A DNA stretch of 6,317 bases from Blastocatellia bacterium (lineage in GTDB: Bacteria; Acidobacteriota; Blastocatellia; Pyrinomonadales; Pyrinomonadaceae): NCBI GenBank assembly GCA_003175865.1, contig PSRF01000066.1:1-6317 (forward strand), given 5' to 3'. Both the position numbers and the translations under genes were made by a program. Numbering within the stretch: the stretch's first letter is position 1; each line of letters begins with the position of its first letter. The notes under the pieces are model-generated. The model saw nothing but the letters and a program-made list of their open reading frames with translations, searched no databases and had not been told where the DNA came from. Shown here piece after piece: positions 1 to 6,298 of this stretch.

Positions 1-219
1 ATCGCCTTTGGAAGTGTTGCTCCGATTCCGGTTCGTTGTGTGCAAACAGAGAAGGTCTTGCGCGGTAATCGCCTCGACGATGGAATTCCTCGTGCAGTGC
101 TGGACACACTGACAACAGAGATCGCACCAATCGATGATATTCGCTCGACGGCCTCTTATCGCATGAGGGTCTCGGGCAATCTCTTGTTGGATTTTTTGTC
201 GAATATTGATAACTCGTAG
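1..219 (+). CDS. Xanthine dehydrogenase-type FAD-binding subunit, C-terminal fragment
   Basis: The window opens inside a gene read in frame 1, leaving 72 residues and a TAG stop at 217-219. The fragment matches the C-terminal domain of medium (FAD) subunits of molybdenum hydroxylases (CO dehydrogenase flavoprotein C-terminal family). It has a GSVAPIPVR strand, then a helix, then the near-terminal signature IDDIRSTASYRMRVSGNLL, whose D-x-R-(S/A)-x-x-x-YR pattern is typical of the family. The FAD-binding part lies upstream of the window. In the complete enzyme this subunit passes electrons from the FeS/molybdenum subunits to NAD+ or another acceptor. CoxM-like or other hydroxylase subunits share this domain, so the substrate is inferred from the downstream ureide genes: xanthine dehydrogenase (XdhB-like, hypoxanthine/xanthine to urate) is the best reading. 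Family is fairly certain; substrate is less so. Confidence 0.85.
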   Translation: MAFGSVAPIPVRCVQTEKVLRGNRLDDGIPRAVLDTLTTEIAPIDDIRSTASYRMRVSGNLLLDFLSNIDNS

Positions 220-278
220 GACGCTTTCATTCTCCCGTTCAGAGACTCTGTCAGAAAATCCGAAAATGAAAAAGATCA

Positions 279-410
279 GCGAGCCAAGCCCAGGTAAGGA
301 ACCCAGAGCGGTAGCGACGGGTAGCTGTCATTCAACGCAAACAAATAAAAAGAAGTTGAGTGATAGCTACCCGTCGCTACAGCTCTGGGTTCCCTACTTG
401 AGTTTCTCGC
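279..410. repeat. Long imperfect inverted repeat (REP/MITE-like palindrome)
   Basis: Two arms face each other across an 18-base A-rich loop (337-354). The core arms are 298-336 and 355-393, and 36 of 39 positions pair. This includes a 16-base uninterrupted match, GTAGCGACGGGTAGCT at 311-326 against its complement at 365-380. Weaker pairing continues outward to GCGAG at 279-283 and CTCGC at 406-410. Because it is a palindrome, both strands read the same short peptide (PRAVATGS), a type of false peptide I associate with dispersed intergenic repeats. It lies between the FAD subunit stop and the FecR-like gene, so a transcript would fold into a long stem. There is no T-run after the stem, so it is not a classical intrinsic terminator. 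It could block transcript ends, serve as a processing site, or be a non-autonomous mobile palindrome. Confidence 0.88.
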
Positions 411-421
411 TTCGTTCCCTC

Positions 422-452
422 TCTGAGTTAATCTGAGAAATCCTTGCGGATT
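422..452 (+). promoter_or_regulatory. Direct hexamer pair and small hairpin abutting a start codon
   Basis: TCTGAG occurs at 422-427 and again at 432-437, separated by TTAA, so the copies repeat at a 10-base step, about one helical turn. Directly after this, AATCC-TTGC-GGATT (439-452) forms a perfect five-pair hairpin that ends one base before the ATG at 453. No Shine-Dalgarno sequence is clear here. The arrangement could be an operator plus an initiation-region hairpin, or simply the outer end of the palindromic element at 279-410. The repeats are seen directly; any function is guesswork. Confidence 0.25.
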
Positions 453-2039
453 ATGAACCACATTGGCACGAAACTTCGTTGGCTCTGCGTGTTGATTGTT
501 TTGGTGCTCTGTTCGGACCAAGCTGTCACCGCGCAAGATATGCCCACTGAAAAAAACCAGAACAAACCTGAGGAACAGCAGGGCGAGAAGCTCGAGGCAG
601 TTGTAAAAGGTGTTTGGGTCAACGTGCTCGAAGGCAAGATCGAGCTTGAGCGTGATGGTACGACCGCCGAGGTAACGGCGGGGTTCGAAGTTCACGACGG
701 GGATGTAGTCGAGAGTGCTCCTGATGCACGAGCGGAGTTCTTACTGCAACCCGGCAACTACCTCCGCATGAGCGGCGAAACGCGAATCCGCTTCGTCAAC
801 ACGCAATACGACCGCTTGCGCATAGACCTCGAAAAGGGATCGATTGCGTGCGAGTTGCTGAAGACTTACGAGTCTCGATACTTCGAACCCTTTGCACTTT
901 TCCTGATAAGAGTCATAACTCCGCAGTCCGAAACCCTTCTGAGCGACTCTGGCATATACCGCTTCAACGTTTTGAAAGACGTGTCAGAACTGATCGTACG
1001 CAAGGGTGAAGCGGTGATGAACGGAGAAAAGGTCAAGGAGAAGAGGATTGCGCGCAGTGTCAATGGTGTCGTAAACGTCACTGAATTCGATACGAAAACA
1101 GAGCAGACGTTTGACGGTTGGTGTCGTGAACGTGGGAACCAGTTGGTCCAGATAAATCGGCAGTTAAAGAACGAAACACCATGGGCCAAGCACCGTAAGC
1201 ACACTGAAGCCGTACTCGACATTCCTCAAGATGACGAGCGGAGCAGCACGAATGGCAGCCCGTATGTCGTGTCAGCCAAGCCCGGGGCCGTGGTGTTTGC
1301 TGACCTGGGGGCCGAGGTTCTACGCGGGGACACCTGGGATCCGGTAAACACCGATACTGATCTGCGTTCCCACGATAAATTACGGACTGCTGGTTACAGC
1401 CGTGTCGAGCTGATGCTCTTTCCAGACATTCTCTTTCGCATTGATGGCGATTCGGAGATAGCTTTTGAAGAACTTTCGAATGATGCGATTGTCATTCGAA
1501 TAGTTCGTGGAACCGCCATACTCGAAGCGGCCGAGTTTGATCGAAAGCGATTACCGGAATTTAAGATTGGAGGCGCAGATATTTTTGCTGTAGTGGACGG
1601 TGGCGGCAACTATCGTTGGGATGTGACTTCCAATGCAGCGCAGTTCGCGGCTCGTCATGGAAAGTTAAGGATTAGCGAACATACGATAGATGGGTGCCGT
1701 CGATATCAAGCTGGTACACAGTCATCGTGCGCAAAAAGACAGAACGACAACTTCGATTATTGGAGTGAGTTTCGTGGCGAGGGTGTCACTGGTAACGGTC
1801 GCTCACTCAGCAATCGCTACACGCGAGTACGACAGCGCTGGCTGCGCGACACAGGTTTTTGGTATCACGCTTCATCAGCTGGCTACTACACGTTTGTGCC
1901 TTACTCATCAACCGATTTTCATTCACCTTATGGCGGCAGTTATCCCGTCGCACTTTCGCCTCGTCGTTCGCCCATCATGAACAGACCTGAGAATCGTCAA
2001 GTCTCACAACCATCGCTGGAGAGACCTGAGAGGCCTTAG
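453..2039 (+). CDS. Secreted FecR-like domain protein
   Basis: This 528-residue protein starts with a Sec signal peptide: Lys/Arg at 7-9, hydrophobic core 11-19, likely cleavage after VTA at residue 27. No lipobox precedes Cys20. A charged linker (about 30-48) leads to a FecR-like module at about 50-190, with GDVVES, ARAEFLLQPGNYLRM and RVITPQSE...GIYRFNV strands. A family-typical FDGWCRERG helix follows at 220-228. A second, more diverged FecR-like module spans about 270-410 (DKLRTAGYSRVELML, IRIVRGTAILEA). The tail is aromatic-rich (GFWYHASSAGYYTFVPY, 468-484). It lacks the cytoplasmic anti-sigma region and inner-membrane helix of true FecR, and no sigma factor gene is adjacent, so a regulatory role is unlikely; an envelope or periplasmic role is inferred. 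An in-frame TTG at 444 is possible, but ATG 453 gives a conventional signal peptide. The gene ends 12 bases before the next one. Exact function is unknown. Confidence 0.85.
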   Translation: MNHIGTKLRWLCVLIVLVLCSDQAVTAQDMPTEKNQNKPEEQQGEKLEAVVKGVWVNVLEGKIELERDGTTAEVTAGFEVHDGDVVESAPDARAEFLLQPGNYLRMSGETRIRFVNTQYDRLRIDLEKGSIACELLKTYESRYFEPFALFLIRVITPQSETLLSDSGIYRFNVLKDVSELIVRKGEAVMNGEKVKEKRIARSVNGVVNVTEFDTKTEQTFDGWCRERGNQLVQINRQLKNETPWAKHRKHTEAVLDIPQDDERSSTNGSPYVVSAKPGAVVFADLGAEVLRGDTWDPVNTDTDLRSHDKLRTAGYSRVELMLFPDILFRIDGDSEIAFEELSNDAIVIRIVRGTAILEAAEFDRKRLPEFKIGGADIFAVVDGGGNYRWDVTSNAAQFAARHGKLRISEHTIDGCRRYQAGTQSSCAKRQNDNFDYWSEFRGEGVTGNGRSLSNRYTRVRQRWLRDTGFWYHASSAGYYTFVPYSSTDFHSPYGGSYPVALSPRRSPIMNRPENRQVSQPSLERPERP

Positions 2040-2051
2040 CAAGAATCAACG

Positions 2052-2789
2052 ATGACAAATTACGCTGACGTGAGTTTCAGACCGGCTGCTGTTAAACCCG
2101 TCGAATGCTTGAAGGGCGGATGGGAGCTCGTCAAATCCCAATACTGGCTCTTTCTGGGCCTCACCGTTGTTGGCATGCTCATCGGAGCGCTCGGGCCACT
2201 TGGAATATTAATAGGCCCGATGATGTGCGGGATTTATCTGGCTTTCTTTAACACACGCCGCAGTGCACCCATTGAATTCGGAATCCTCTTCAAAGGTTTC
2301 GACTACTTTGGCCAGAGCTTCATTGCAACATTGATACATACCGTGCCAATCATGATGATTGTATTGCCGGTCTATCTTCTGTTTTATGTGGGTCTGGCTG
2401 TGACAGTTGCTACACAACGCGACAATCACAGCAGCGGACCAGTCATAGCAGTGTTTGTTTTGTTCTGCGTCGTGTTCCTGGTGATCATGTTTTTGATAAT
2501 GCTGTTGTCGGTGTTCTTTATGTTCTCATTTCCGCTAATTGTTGACCGAGGATTGTCCGGCATTGACGCTGTCAAACTAAGTTTCAAGGCAGTGCTGGCC
2601 AACTTCTGGCGGTTGTTGGGTCTTATGTTTTTGAACTGGTTCGTCGGCTTGCTGGGTCTTTGTTGTTGTGTTGTTGGTGCTTACTTTGTTATGCCTGCAA
2701 CACTTGCTGCGACTGCCATAGCTTACGAACAAGTTTTTGGATTAGCTGGCCCAAATCAAAACCTGCCGCCGCGCCCGCCAACCTTCTAA
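2052..2789 (+). CDS. Polytopic membrane protein, DUF975/YciC-like
   Basis: This is a 245-residue integral membrane protein of unknown function. After a soluble start (FRPAAVKPVECLKGGWELVK), hydrophobic segments appear at about 31-47, 49-66, 91-119, 130-160 and 185-222, giving five or six helices. A conserved-looking stretch, FPLIVDRGLSGIDAVKLSF at 160-178, followed by a helix with WRLLGL, resembles DUF975/YciC and related membrane families, where a short D-x-G-x-x-x-x-x-A-x-x-x-S motif sits between helices. The C-terminus is a short Pro-rich tail (LPPRPPTF). It has no transporter signature: it is too short and lacks the repeats of the NCS1/NCS2 or uracil/xanthine permeases, so I do not call it an allantoin transporter. 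The gene lies 12 bases after the FecR-like gene and 6 bases before allB, so co-transcription is likely. ATG at 2052 is the only sensible start; its Shine-Dalgarno sequence is weak. Confidence 0.82.
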   Translation: MTNYADVSFRPAAVKPVECLKGGWELVKSQYWLFLGLTVVGMLIGALGPLGILIGPMMCGIYLAFFNTRRSAPIEFGILFKGFDYFGQSFIATLIHTVPIMMIVLPVYLLFYVGLAVTVATQRDNHSSGPVIAVFVLFCVVFLVIMFLIMLLSVFFMFSFPLIVDRGLSGIDAVKLSFKAVLANFWRLLGLMFLNWFVGLLGLCCCVVGAYFVMPATLAATAIAYEQVFGLAGPNQNLPPRPPTF

Positions 2790-2795
2790 TTCAAA

Positions 2796-4142
2796 ATGAG
2801 TTCTGATCTCATAATTCGTGGACGCAATGTAGTTTTGAGGAATTCGGTTGAGCGGGTGTCGATTCACATCGCAAACGGAGTCATCTCCTCAGTTGGTCCA
2901 TTCGAACAGTCAATCCCTGGCGTCGAAATGATTGATGTCGATGATGACTCTGTCGTTATGCCAGGTCTCGTCGACACACATGTGCACATCAATTCTCCTG
3001 GACGAACCGAGTGGGAAGGCTTTGAATCCGCGACACTCGCAGCCGCTGCCGGCGGCGTAACGACGCTGATCGATATGCCACTGAACTCGATACCAGCAAC
3101 GACTTCAGTGGCCCACTTCGAAAAGAAACTAGAAACGGCAGCAGGTAAATGTCATGTCGACTTAGGATTCTGGGGCGGTGTTGTGCCCGGAAATACGAGT
3201 GAACTGGCTGGCATGTGCGAGGCGGGTGTTGTTGGGTTCAAATGTTTTCTTGTGCCGTCAGGGGTGGATGAGTTTCCGCACGTCACCGAAGCTGATTTAC
3301 GTGAGGCGTTGCCTGAGTTGTCACGCCTTGATTCGTTGCTGATTGTTCACGCTGAGTTACCTGGGCCAATTGACGAGCACTCAGGCGGCGGCGGTGACCA
3401 AAAGAGTTATCAAACATTTCTTCGCTCTCGACCGCGTGCTGCGGAGGACGAAGCCGTTGCGATGATGATTCGGCTGAGTCGTGAGTTTGATACGCGAGTG
3501 CACATCGTTCACCTCTCGTCGTCTGACGCACTCCCACTCATTCGCAAAGCACAAGCAGCGGGCGTGAAGATTACCGCCGAAACGTGTCCACACTATTTGC
3601 ACTTTGCGGCAGAGTCTATTGGCGACGGGAGTACTGAATTCAAGTGTTGTCCTCCAATTCGCGAAGGTGAGAACCGCGAACAACTCTGGCGAGGATTGGC
3701 TGATGGCACAATCGGAACAGTCGTCTCGGATCATTCTCCCTGTCCCGCATCAATGAAGCTCCCTGAGACTGGAGACTTCATGCACGCCTGGGGAGGTATC
3801 GCCTCGCTGCAACTGCGTCTGCCGGTTGTGTGGACGGAAGCACAGGGGCGTGGGCTTTCGATCCCAAGAATTTCTGAGTGGATGTGCAGTGGACCAGCTG
3901 CCTTGGTCGGCCTCGAGCGAAGCAAAGGATCGATTAAGGTCGGTGCGGATGCCGACCTGGTGATCTGGTCGCCGGCGAAAAGGTTTGAAGTTAAACCGGA
4001 AGACCTGGAACACAGGCACAAAATAAGTCCTTATGCTGGAGAGTTGTTGTCAGGCGTCGTGGAAAAGACTTTTCTGCGAGGCCGGAAGATATATGATGTC
4101 GCAACGGGCCACGACGAAGTAAGTGGACAGTTAATCTTGTAA
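2796..4142 (+). CDS. allB: Allantoinase
   Basis: Allantoinase (EC 3.5.2.5) is a cytosolic amidohydrolase that opens the hydantoin ring of allantoin to give allantoate. The 448 residues match the usual bacterial length of about 450. All expected binuclear metal ligands can be placed: H62 and H64 in DTHVHINSPGRTEWEGF, the lysine to be carbamylated at K149 (GFKCF), H185 (VHAELP), H239 (VHIVHLSSS) and D312 (SDHSPCP). The N-terminal strand LIIRGRNVVL and the C-terminal KGSIKVGADADLVIW complete the small beta domain typical of cyclic amidohydrolases. Dihydroorotase and dihydropyrimidinase are relatives, but the RTEWEGFESAT and ETCPHYL...KCCPPIR blocks and the allantoicase gene next door point to allantoinase. 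It starts 6 bases after the membrane protein gene with no Shine-Dalgarno sequence, which suggests translational coupling. It is intact, with no frameshift. Confidence 0.95.
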   Translation: MSSDLIIRGRNVVLRNSVERVSIHIANGVISSVGPFEQSIPGVEMIDVDDDSVVMPGLVDTHVHINSPGRTEWEGFESATLAAAAGGVTTLIDMPLNSIPATTSVAHFEKKLETAAGKCHVDLGFWGGVVPGNTSELAGMCEAGVVGFKCFLVPSGVDEFPHVTEADLREALPELSRLDSLLIVHAELPGPIDEHSGGGGDQKSYQTFLRSRPRAAEDEAVAMMIRLSREFDTRVHIVHLSSSDALPLIRKAQAAGVKITAETCPHYLHFAAESIGDGSTEFKCCPPIREGENREQLWRGLADGTIGTVVSDHSPCPASMKLPETGDFMHAWGGIASLQLRLPVVWTEAQGRGLSIPRISEWMCSGPAALVGLERSKGSIKVGADADLVIWSPAKRFEVKPEDLEHRHKISPYAGELLSGVVEKTFLRGRKIYDVATGHDEVSGQLIL

Positions 4143-4147
4143 ACGTT

Positions 4148-4231
4148 TCTCTGTGCAATCTCTGTGCTCTCTGTGTCTCTGTGTTGAAGTTAAAACCGTC
4201 ACTAACCATAGAGACACCGAGAACACAGAGA
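4148..4231. repeat. TCTCTGTG repeat cluster forming an inverted repeat
   Basis: The spacer between allB and alc contains four copies of TCTCTGTG, at 4148-4155, 4159-4166, 4168-4175 and 4176-4183. The segment 4159-4183 pairs with 4207-4231 at 22 of 25 positions around a 23-base loop, so the transcript can form a long hairpin just after the allB stop. There is no T-tract after it; A-rich, purine-rich sequence carrying the alc ribosome binding site follows. On the minus strand it translates to a QRAQRLHRE-like peptide, of the kind often mis-called as protein from dispersed ACAGAG-type repeats. Possible roles are transcript processing or attenuation between allB and alc, or a simple mobile or slippage repeat. 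The structure is seen directly; its role is inferred. Confidence 0.85.
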
Positions 4232-4242
4232 TATAAAGAGAA

Positions 4243-4249
4243 GAGGAAG
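4243..4249 (+). promoter_or_regulatory. Ribosome binding site of the allantoicase gene
   Basis: The purine-rich GAGGAAG lies just before the ATG at 4252, in a longer AG-only run from about 4237. The GAGGA core ends 4 bases before the start. It is the clearest Shine-Dalgarno sequence in the window, while the FecR-like, membrane-protein and allB starts have none that is convincing. It fixes the alc start and suggests alc is translated independently of allB. Confidence 0.6.
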
Positions 4250-4251
4250 AG

Positions 4252-5250
4252 ATGGAATTTACTGAACTCATCGATCTTGCCTCCGAAAAACTTGGTGGCG
4301 CCGTGCTTGTTGCCAATGACGAATTTTTTGCGCCCAAGGAGAACCTTCTCAAACAGATAGCCCCGATCTTCCTGGAAGGCGAATACACAGATCGCGGGAA
4401 GTGGATGGATGGATGGGAGACACGTCGACGTCGCACACCTGGATTTGATTGGTGCGTTATTCGACTCGGACTGCCAGGTATCGTGCGTGGTGTTGTTGTC
4501 GACACCAGTTTCTTTCGTGGGAACTATCCCGAACACTGTTCACTCGAGGCGACGGCCTTTTCAGCACTACCAACTGAAGCGCAACTTTTGGATGAGTCCG
4601 TTTCGTGGATGCCAATACTTCCGCAGATGCCGCTGACTGGCGACTCACAGAATTCATTCCCGATTCACTACAACGAACGCGTGACTCACCTTCGCTTCAA
4701 GATCTATCCCGATGGGGGTGTGGCCCGTTTACGTGTTTATGGCGAGGTGCTTCCTGATTGGGAACGAATCAAACGAGGAGATGGGGAAATCGATCTCGCA
4801 GCAGTTGAAAATGGTGGAAGAGTCTTGTCATGCAGCGACATGTTTTTTGGTCATCGTCACAATCTGATCATGCCGGGTCGTGCGGCAAACATGAGCGATG
4901 GGTGGGAAACAAAACGACGACGTGGTCCAGGGCACGATTGGGTGATCATCAAGTTTGGTGCGGCGGGCGCAATCAATCAACTTGAGATTGATACGTCATA
5001 CTTTAAGGGAAACTATCCGGAGAGCTGTTCTCTCGAAGCATGTAATGCTGAAGGACTGTCTGACGAAAGTCTTACTGATTTGTCGGTGCAATGGAGCGAC
5101 GTGCTCGCGCGCACAAAGTTGCAGGCACACACACGACATTTGTTCGACCATGAGTTAATGAACGCCGGCGTTGTCACGCATGTTCGATTCAACATCTTCC
5201 CCGATGGTGGTGTGAGTCGCTTACGTGTGTTTGGGACATTAGCTGAGTAG
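4252..5250 (+). CDS. alc: Allantoicase
   Basis: Allantoicase (EC 3.5.3.4) hydrolyses allantoate to ureidoglycolate and urea in the cytosol. The 332 residues fit the family length, and the two-domain build is visible as an internal repeat with an offset of about 163 residues. DGWETRRRR at 53-61 recurs as DGWETKRRR at 216-224. The block around DTSFFRGNYPEHCSLEA (84-100) recurs at 247-263. The block ending IYPDGGVARLRVYG (151-164) recurs as IFPDGGVSRLRVFG (315-328). The N-terminal FTELIDLASEKLGG...ANDEFFAPKENL is also typical. The gene follows allB after a 109-base spacer and supplies the next pathway step. This organism therefore uses the allantoicase (urea-forming) branch rather than allantoate amidohydrolase, at least at this locus. 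No ureidoglycolate lyase or urease gene is visible here. Start supported by a good ribosome binding site. Confidence 0.96.
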   Translation: MEFTELIDLASEKLGGAVLVANDEFFAPKENLLKQIAPIFLEGEYTDRGKWMDGWETRRRRTPGFDWCVIRLGLPGIVRGVVVDTSFFRGNYPEHCSLEATAFSALPTEAQLLDESVSWMPILPQMPLTGDSQNSFPIHYNERVTHLRFKIYPDGGVARLRVYGEVLPDWERIKRGDGEIDLAAVENGGRVLSCSDMFFGHRHNLIMPGRAANMSDGWETKRRRGPGHDWVIIKFGAAGAINQLEIDTSYFKGNYPESCSLEACNAEGLSDESLTDLSVQWSDVLARTKLQAHTRHLFDHELMNAGVVTHVRFNIFPDGGVSRLRVFGTLAE

Positions 5251-5314
5251 TCAGGTCAGAATGGGCAAACCGCCAGATGTGAACATTTGGTCCACTTGCT
5301 TTCGGTTGTTTCAC

Positions 5315-5830
5315 ATGTCAAACAATCTAACTTGGCTCAACAAGCTGTCATCCACTGACGCGACCACCGAATTGCTTAAGTGTTGCGGTTCACGTCGTTG
5401 GGCTGAAGAAGTTAACAATCGTCGACCATTCACCTCGTTGTCACACTTGAACGAGACAGCGCATGATGTGTGGTGGTCTCTCGATCGCGACGATTGGCTT
5501 GAAGCTTTTCGCAGTCATCCGAAGATCGGTGAGCGAACGGCTAAGAAAGAACCGGCGGCCCAGGCCCAACAATGGTCAACTCAGGAGCAGGCAGCCATCG
5601 GTAAGAGCAGCAGTCAGACGAAGGACTTGCTTGCCAAATTGAATCACTACTACGAAGCAAAATTCGGCTACATCTATATTGTTTGCGCGACTGGGAAATC
5701 AGCAGAGGAGATGCTGTTGATACTGCAAGATCGTCTCAGCAACGATCCGGATGACGAGTTGAAAATTGCTGCCGCCGAACAAGCAAAAATCACGGCGCTA
5801 AGGCTGGCGAAGTTACTTGTCTCGCACTGA
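5315..5830 (+). CDS. uraD: OHCU decarboxylase (2-oxo-4-hydroxy-4-carboxy-5-ureidoimidazoline decarboxylase)
   Basis: UraD (EC 4.1.1.97) decarboxylates OHCU to S-allantoin, so urate breakdown yields a single enantiomer. The reading frame opens at an upstream ATG (5261), which would add 18 residues. Family similarity begins only with NNLTWLNKLSSTDATTELLKCCGSRRWA, so I prefer ATG 5315, giving 171 residues, close to the usual 160-170. Signatures, numbered from 5315, are the catalytic-His motif SHPKIGER (His68), the WSTQEQAA helix (90-97), FGYIYIVCATGKSAEEML (117-134) and the closing R-LSNDP-DDE...AAEQAKITALRL. The upstream ATG does have an AGG five bases before it, whereas 5315 has no obvious Shine-Dalgarno sequence, so the start remains open. 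It stands alone, not fused to UraH. It lies downstream of alc, separated by 10 bases (ATG 5261) or 64 bases (ATG 5315). Confidence 0.93.
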   Translation: MSNNLTWLNKLSSTDATTELLKCCGSRRWAEEVNNRRPFTSLSHLNETAHDVWWSLDRDDWLEAFRSHPKIGERTAKKEPAAQAQQWSTQEQAAIGKSSSQTKDLLAKLNHYYEAKFGYIYIVCATGKSAEEMLLILQDRLSNDPDDELKIAAAEQAKITALRLAKLLVSH

Positions 5831-5950
5831 TTCTCAGCGGGTGTTCAATGTCTTAAGTCCTGGCCAACGAAATTTCTTCTTCCAAAAAACAGCTATTCAT
5901 CGGATACTCACGCAGCCATTGTCGGAATCTCGGACGAGGTAGGTTCAAGT
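5831..5950 (+). other. Spacer between uraD and uraH with a likely ribosome binding site
   Basis: This 120-base gap holds no reading frame with family-like sequence and no strong palindrome. It ends with GAGGTAGG at 5936-5943, placed 7 bases before the uraH ATG, which is a plausible Shine-Dalgarno sequence. An A-rich stretch (5883-5892) lies mid-gap. I cannot point to -35/-10 boxes with confidence. The gap is longer than most others inside the cluster, so a separate uraH promoter is possible. Confidence 0.4.
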
Positions 5951-6295
5951 ATGGCCACCATTTCAACTCACATCCTCGATACTTCGAGCGGGGCGCCAGC
6001 CAGTGGCGTTGCGGTTTGCCTGGAAGTGCAAAACAACGACGAATCGTGGCAGGAATTGAGTCACGCGTGGACCGACCAGGACGGGCGCGTTAAGCCTTTC
6101 TTTCTTGTTGAGCAACCGGTTGGCGAAGGAAGTTACCGCTTGGTGTTTGATACTGAACCTTATTATTCGTCACTCAGTCTTGACTGCTTTTATCCACAGG
6201 TTACGGTCGCGTTCAAGATCACTGACAGCTCGCAGCACTACCATGTGCCTTTGCTGATCAGCCCGTATGGTTACTCGACGTACCGGGGAAGCTAG
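5951..6295 (+). CDS. uraH: 5-hydroxyisourate hydrolase (transthyretin-like)
   Basis: HIU hydrolase (EC 3.5.2.17) converts 5-hydroxyisourate, the unstable product of urate oxidation, to OHCU, the UraD substrate. The 114 residues are the standard length of the cytosolic bacterial form and show every hallmark: the N-terminal ISTHILDTSSGAPA with catalytic His7, the TDQDGR block with Arg46, HYHVPLLISPYGYSTYRGS with His98, and the C-terminal YRGS tetrapeptide (111-114) that separates the enzyme from vertebrate transthyretin. No signal peptide precedes it, so it should be cytoplasmic; it forms tetramers in characterised members. ATG 5951 is preceded by GAGGTAGG. Together with uraD it implies that a urate oxidase acts upstream, though none is in the window; the most likely place is directly downstream. 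Confidence 0.97.
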   Translation: MATISTHILDTSSGAPASGVAVCLEVQNNDESWQELSHAWTDQDGRVKPFFLVEQPVGEGSYRLVFDTEPYYSSLSLDCFYPQVTVAFKITDSSQHYHVPLLISPYGYSTYRGS

Positions 6296-6298
6296 CGG

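Noticed and set aside
279..410. Palindrome as an intrinsic terminator
   Set aside because: The stem is far longer than usual and no T-run follows on either strand.
206..436. Small + strand reading frame across the spacer
   Set aside because: It overlaps the end of the FAD subunit gene and runs straight through the palindrome; its peptide is repeat-derived (PRAVATGS) with no protein-like character.
276..695. Minus-strand frame of 139 codons
   Set aside because: It reads the same palindrome on the other strand and then runs antisense into the signal peptide and FecR module of a well-supported gene.
1690..1980. Second + strand frame inside the FecR-like gene
   Set aside because: It is an out-of-frame shadow; the in-frame tail has recognisable family features and a natural stop at 2039.
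2052..2789. Membrane protein as an allantoin or purine permease
   Set aside because: The context is tempting, but 245 residues and five or six helices without permease motifs do not fit NCS1, NCS2 or related transporters.
4148..4231. CRISPR-like array
   Set aside because: Units are only 8 bases with spacers of 0 to 3 bases, and no cas gene is present.
3991..4536. Minus-strand frames across the allB/alc junction
   Set aside because: They are antisense to two clear enzymes and owe their length to the TCTCTGTG repeat, which lacks stops on that strand.
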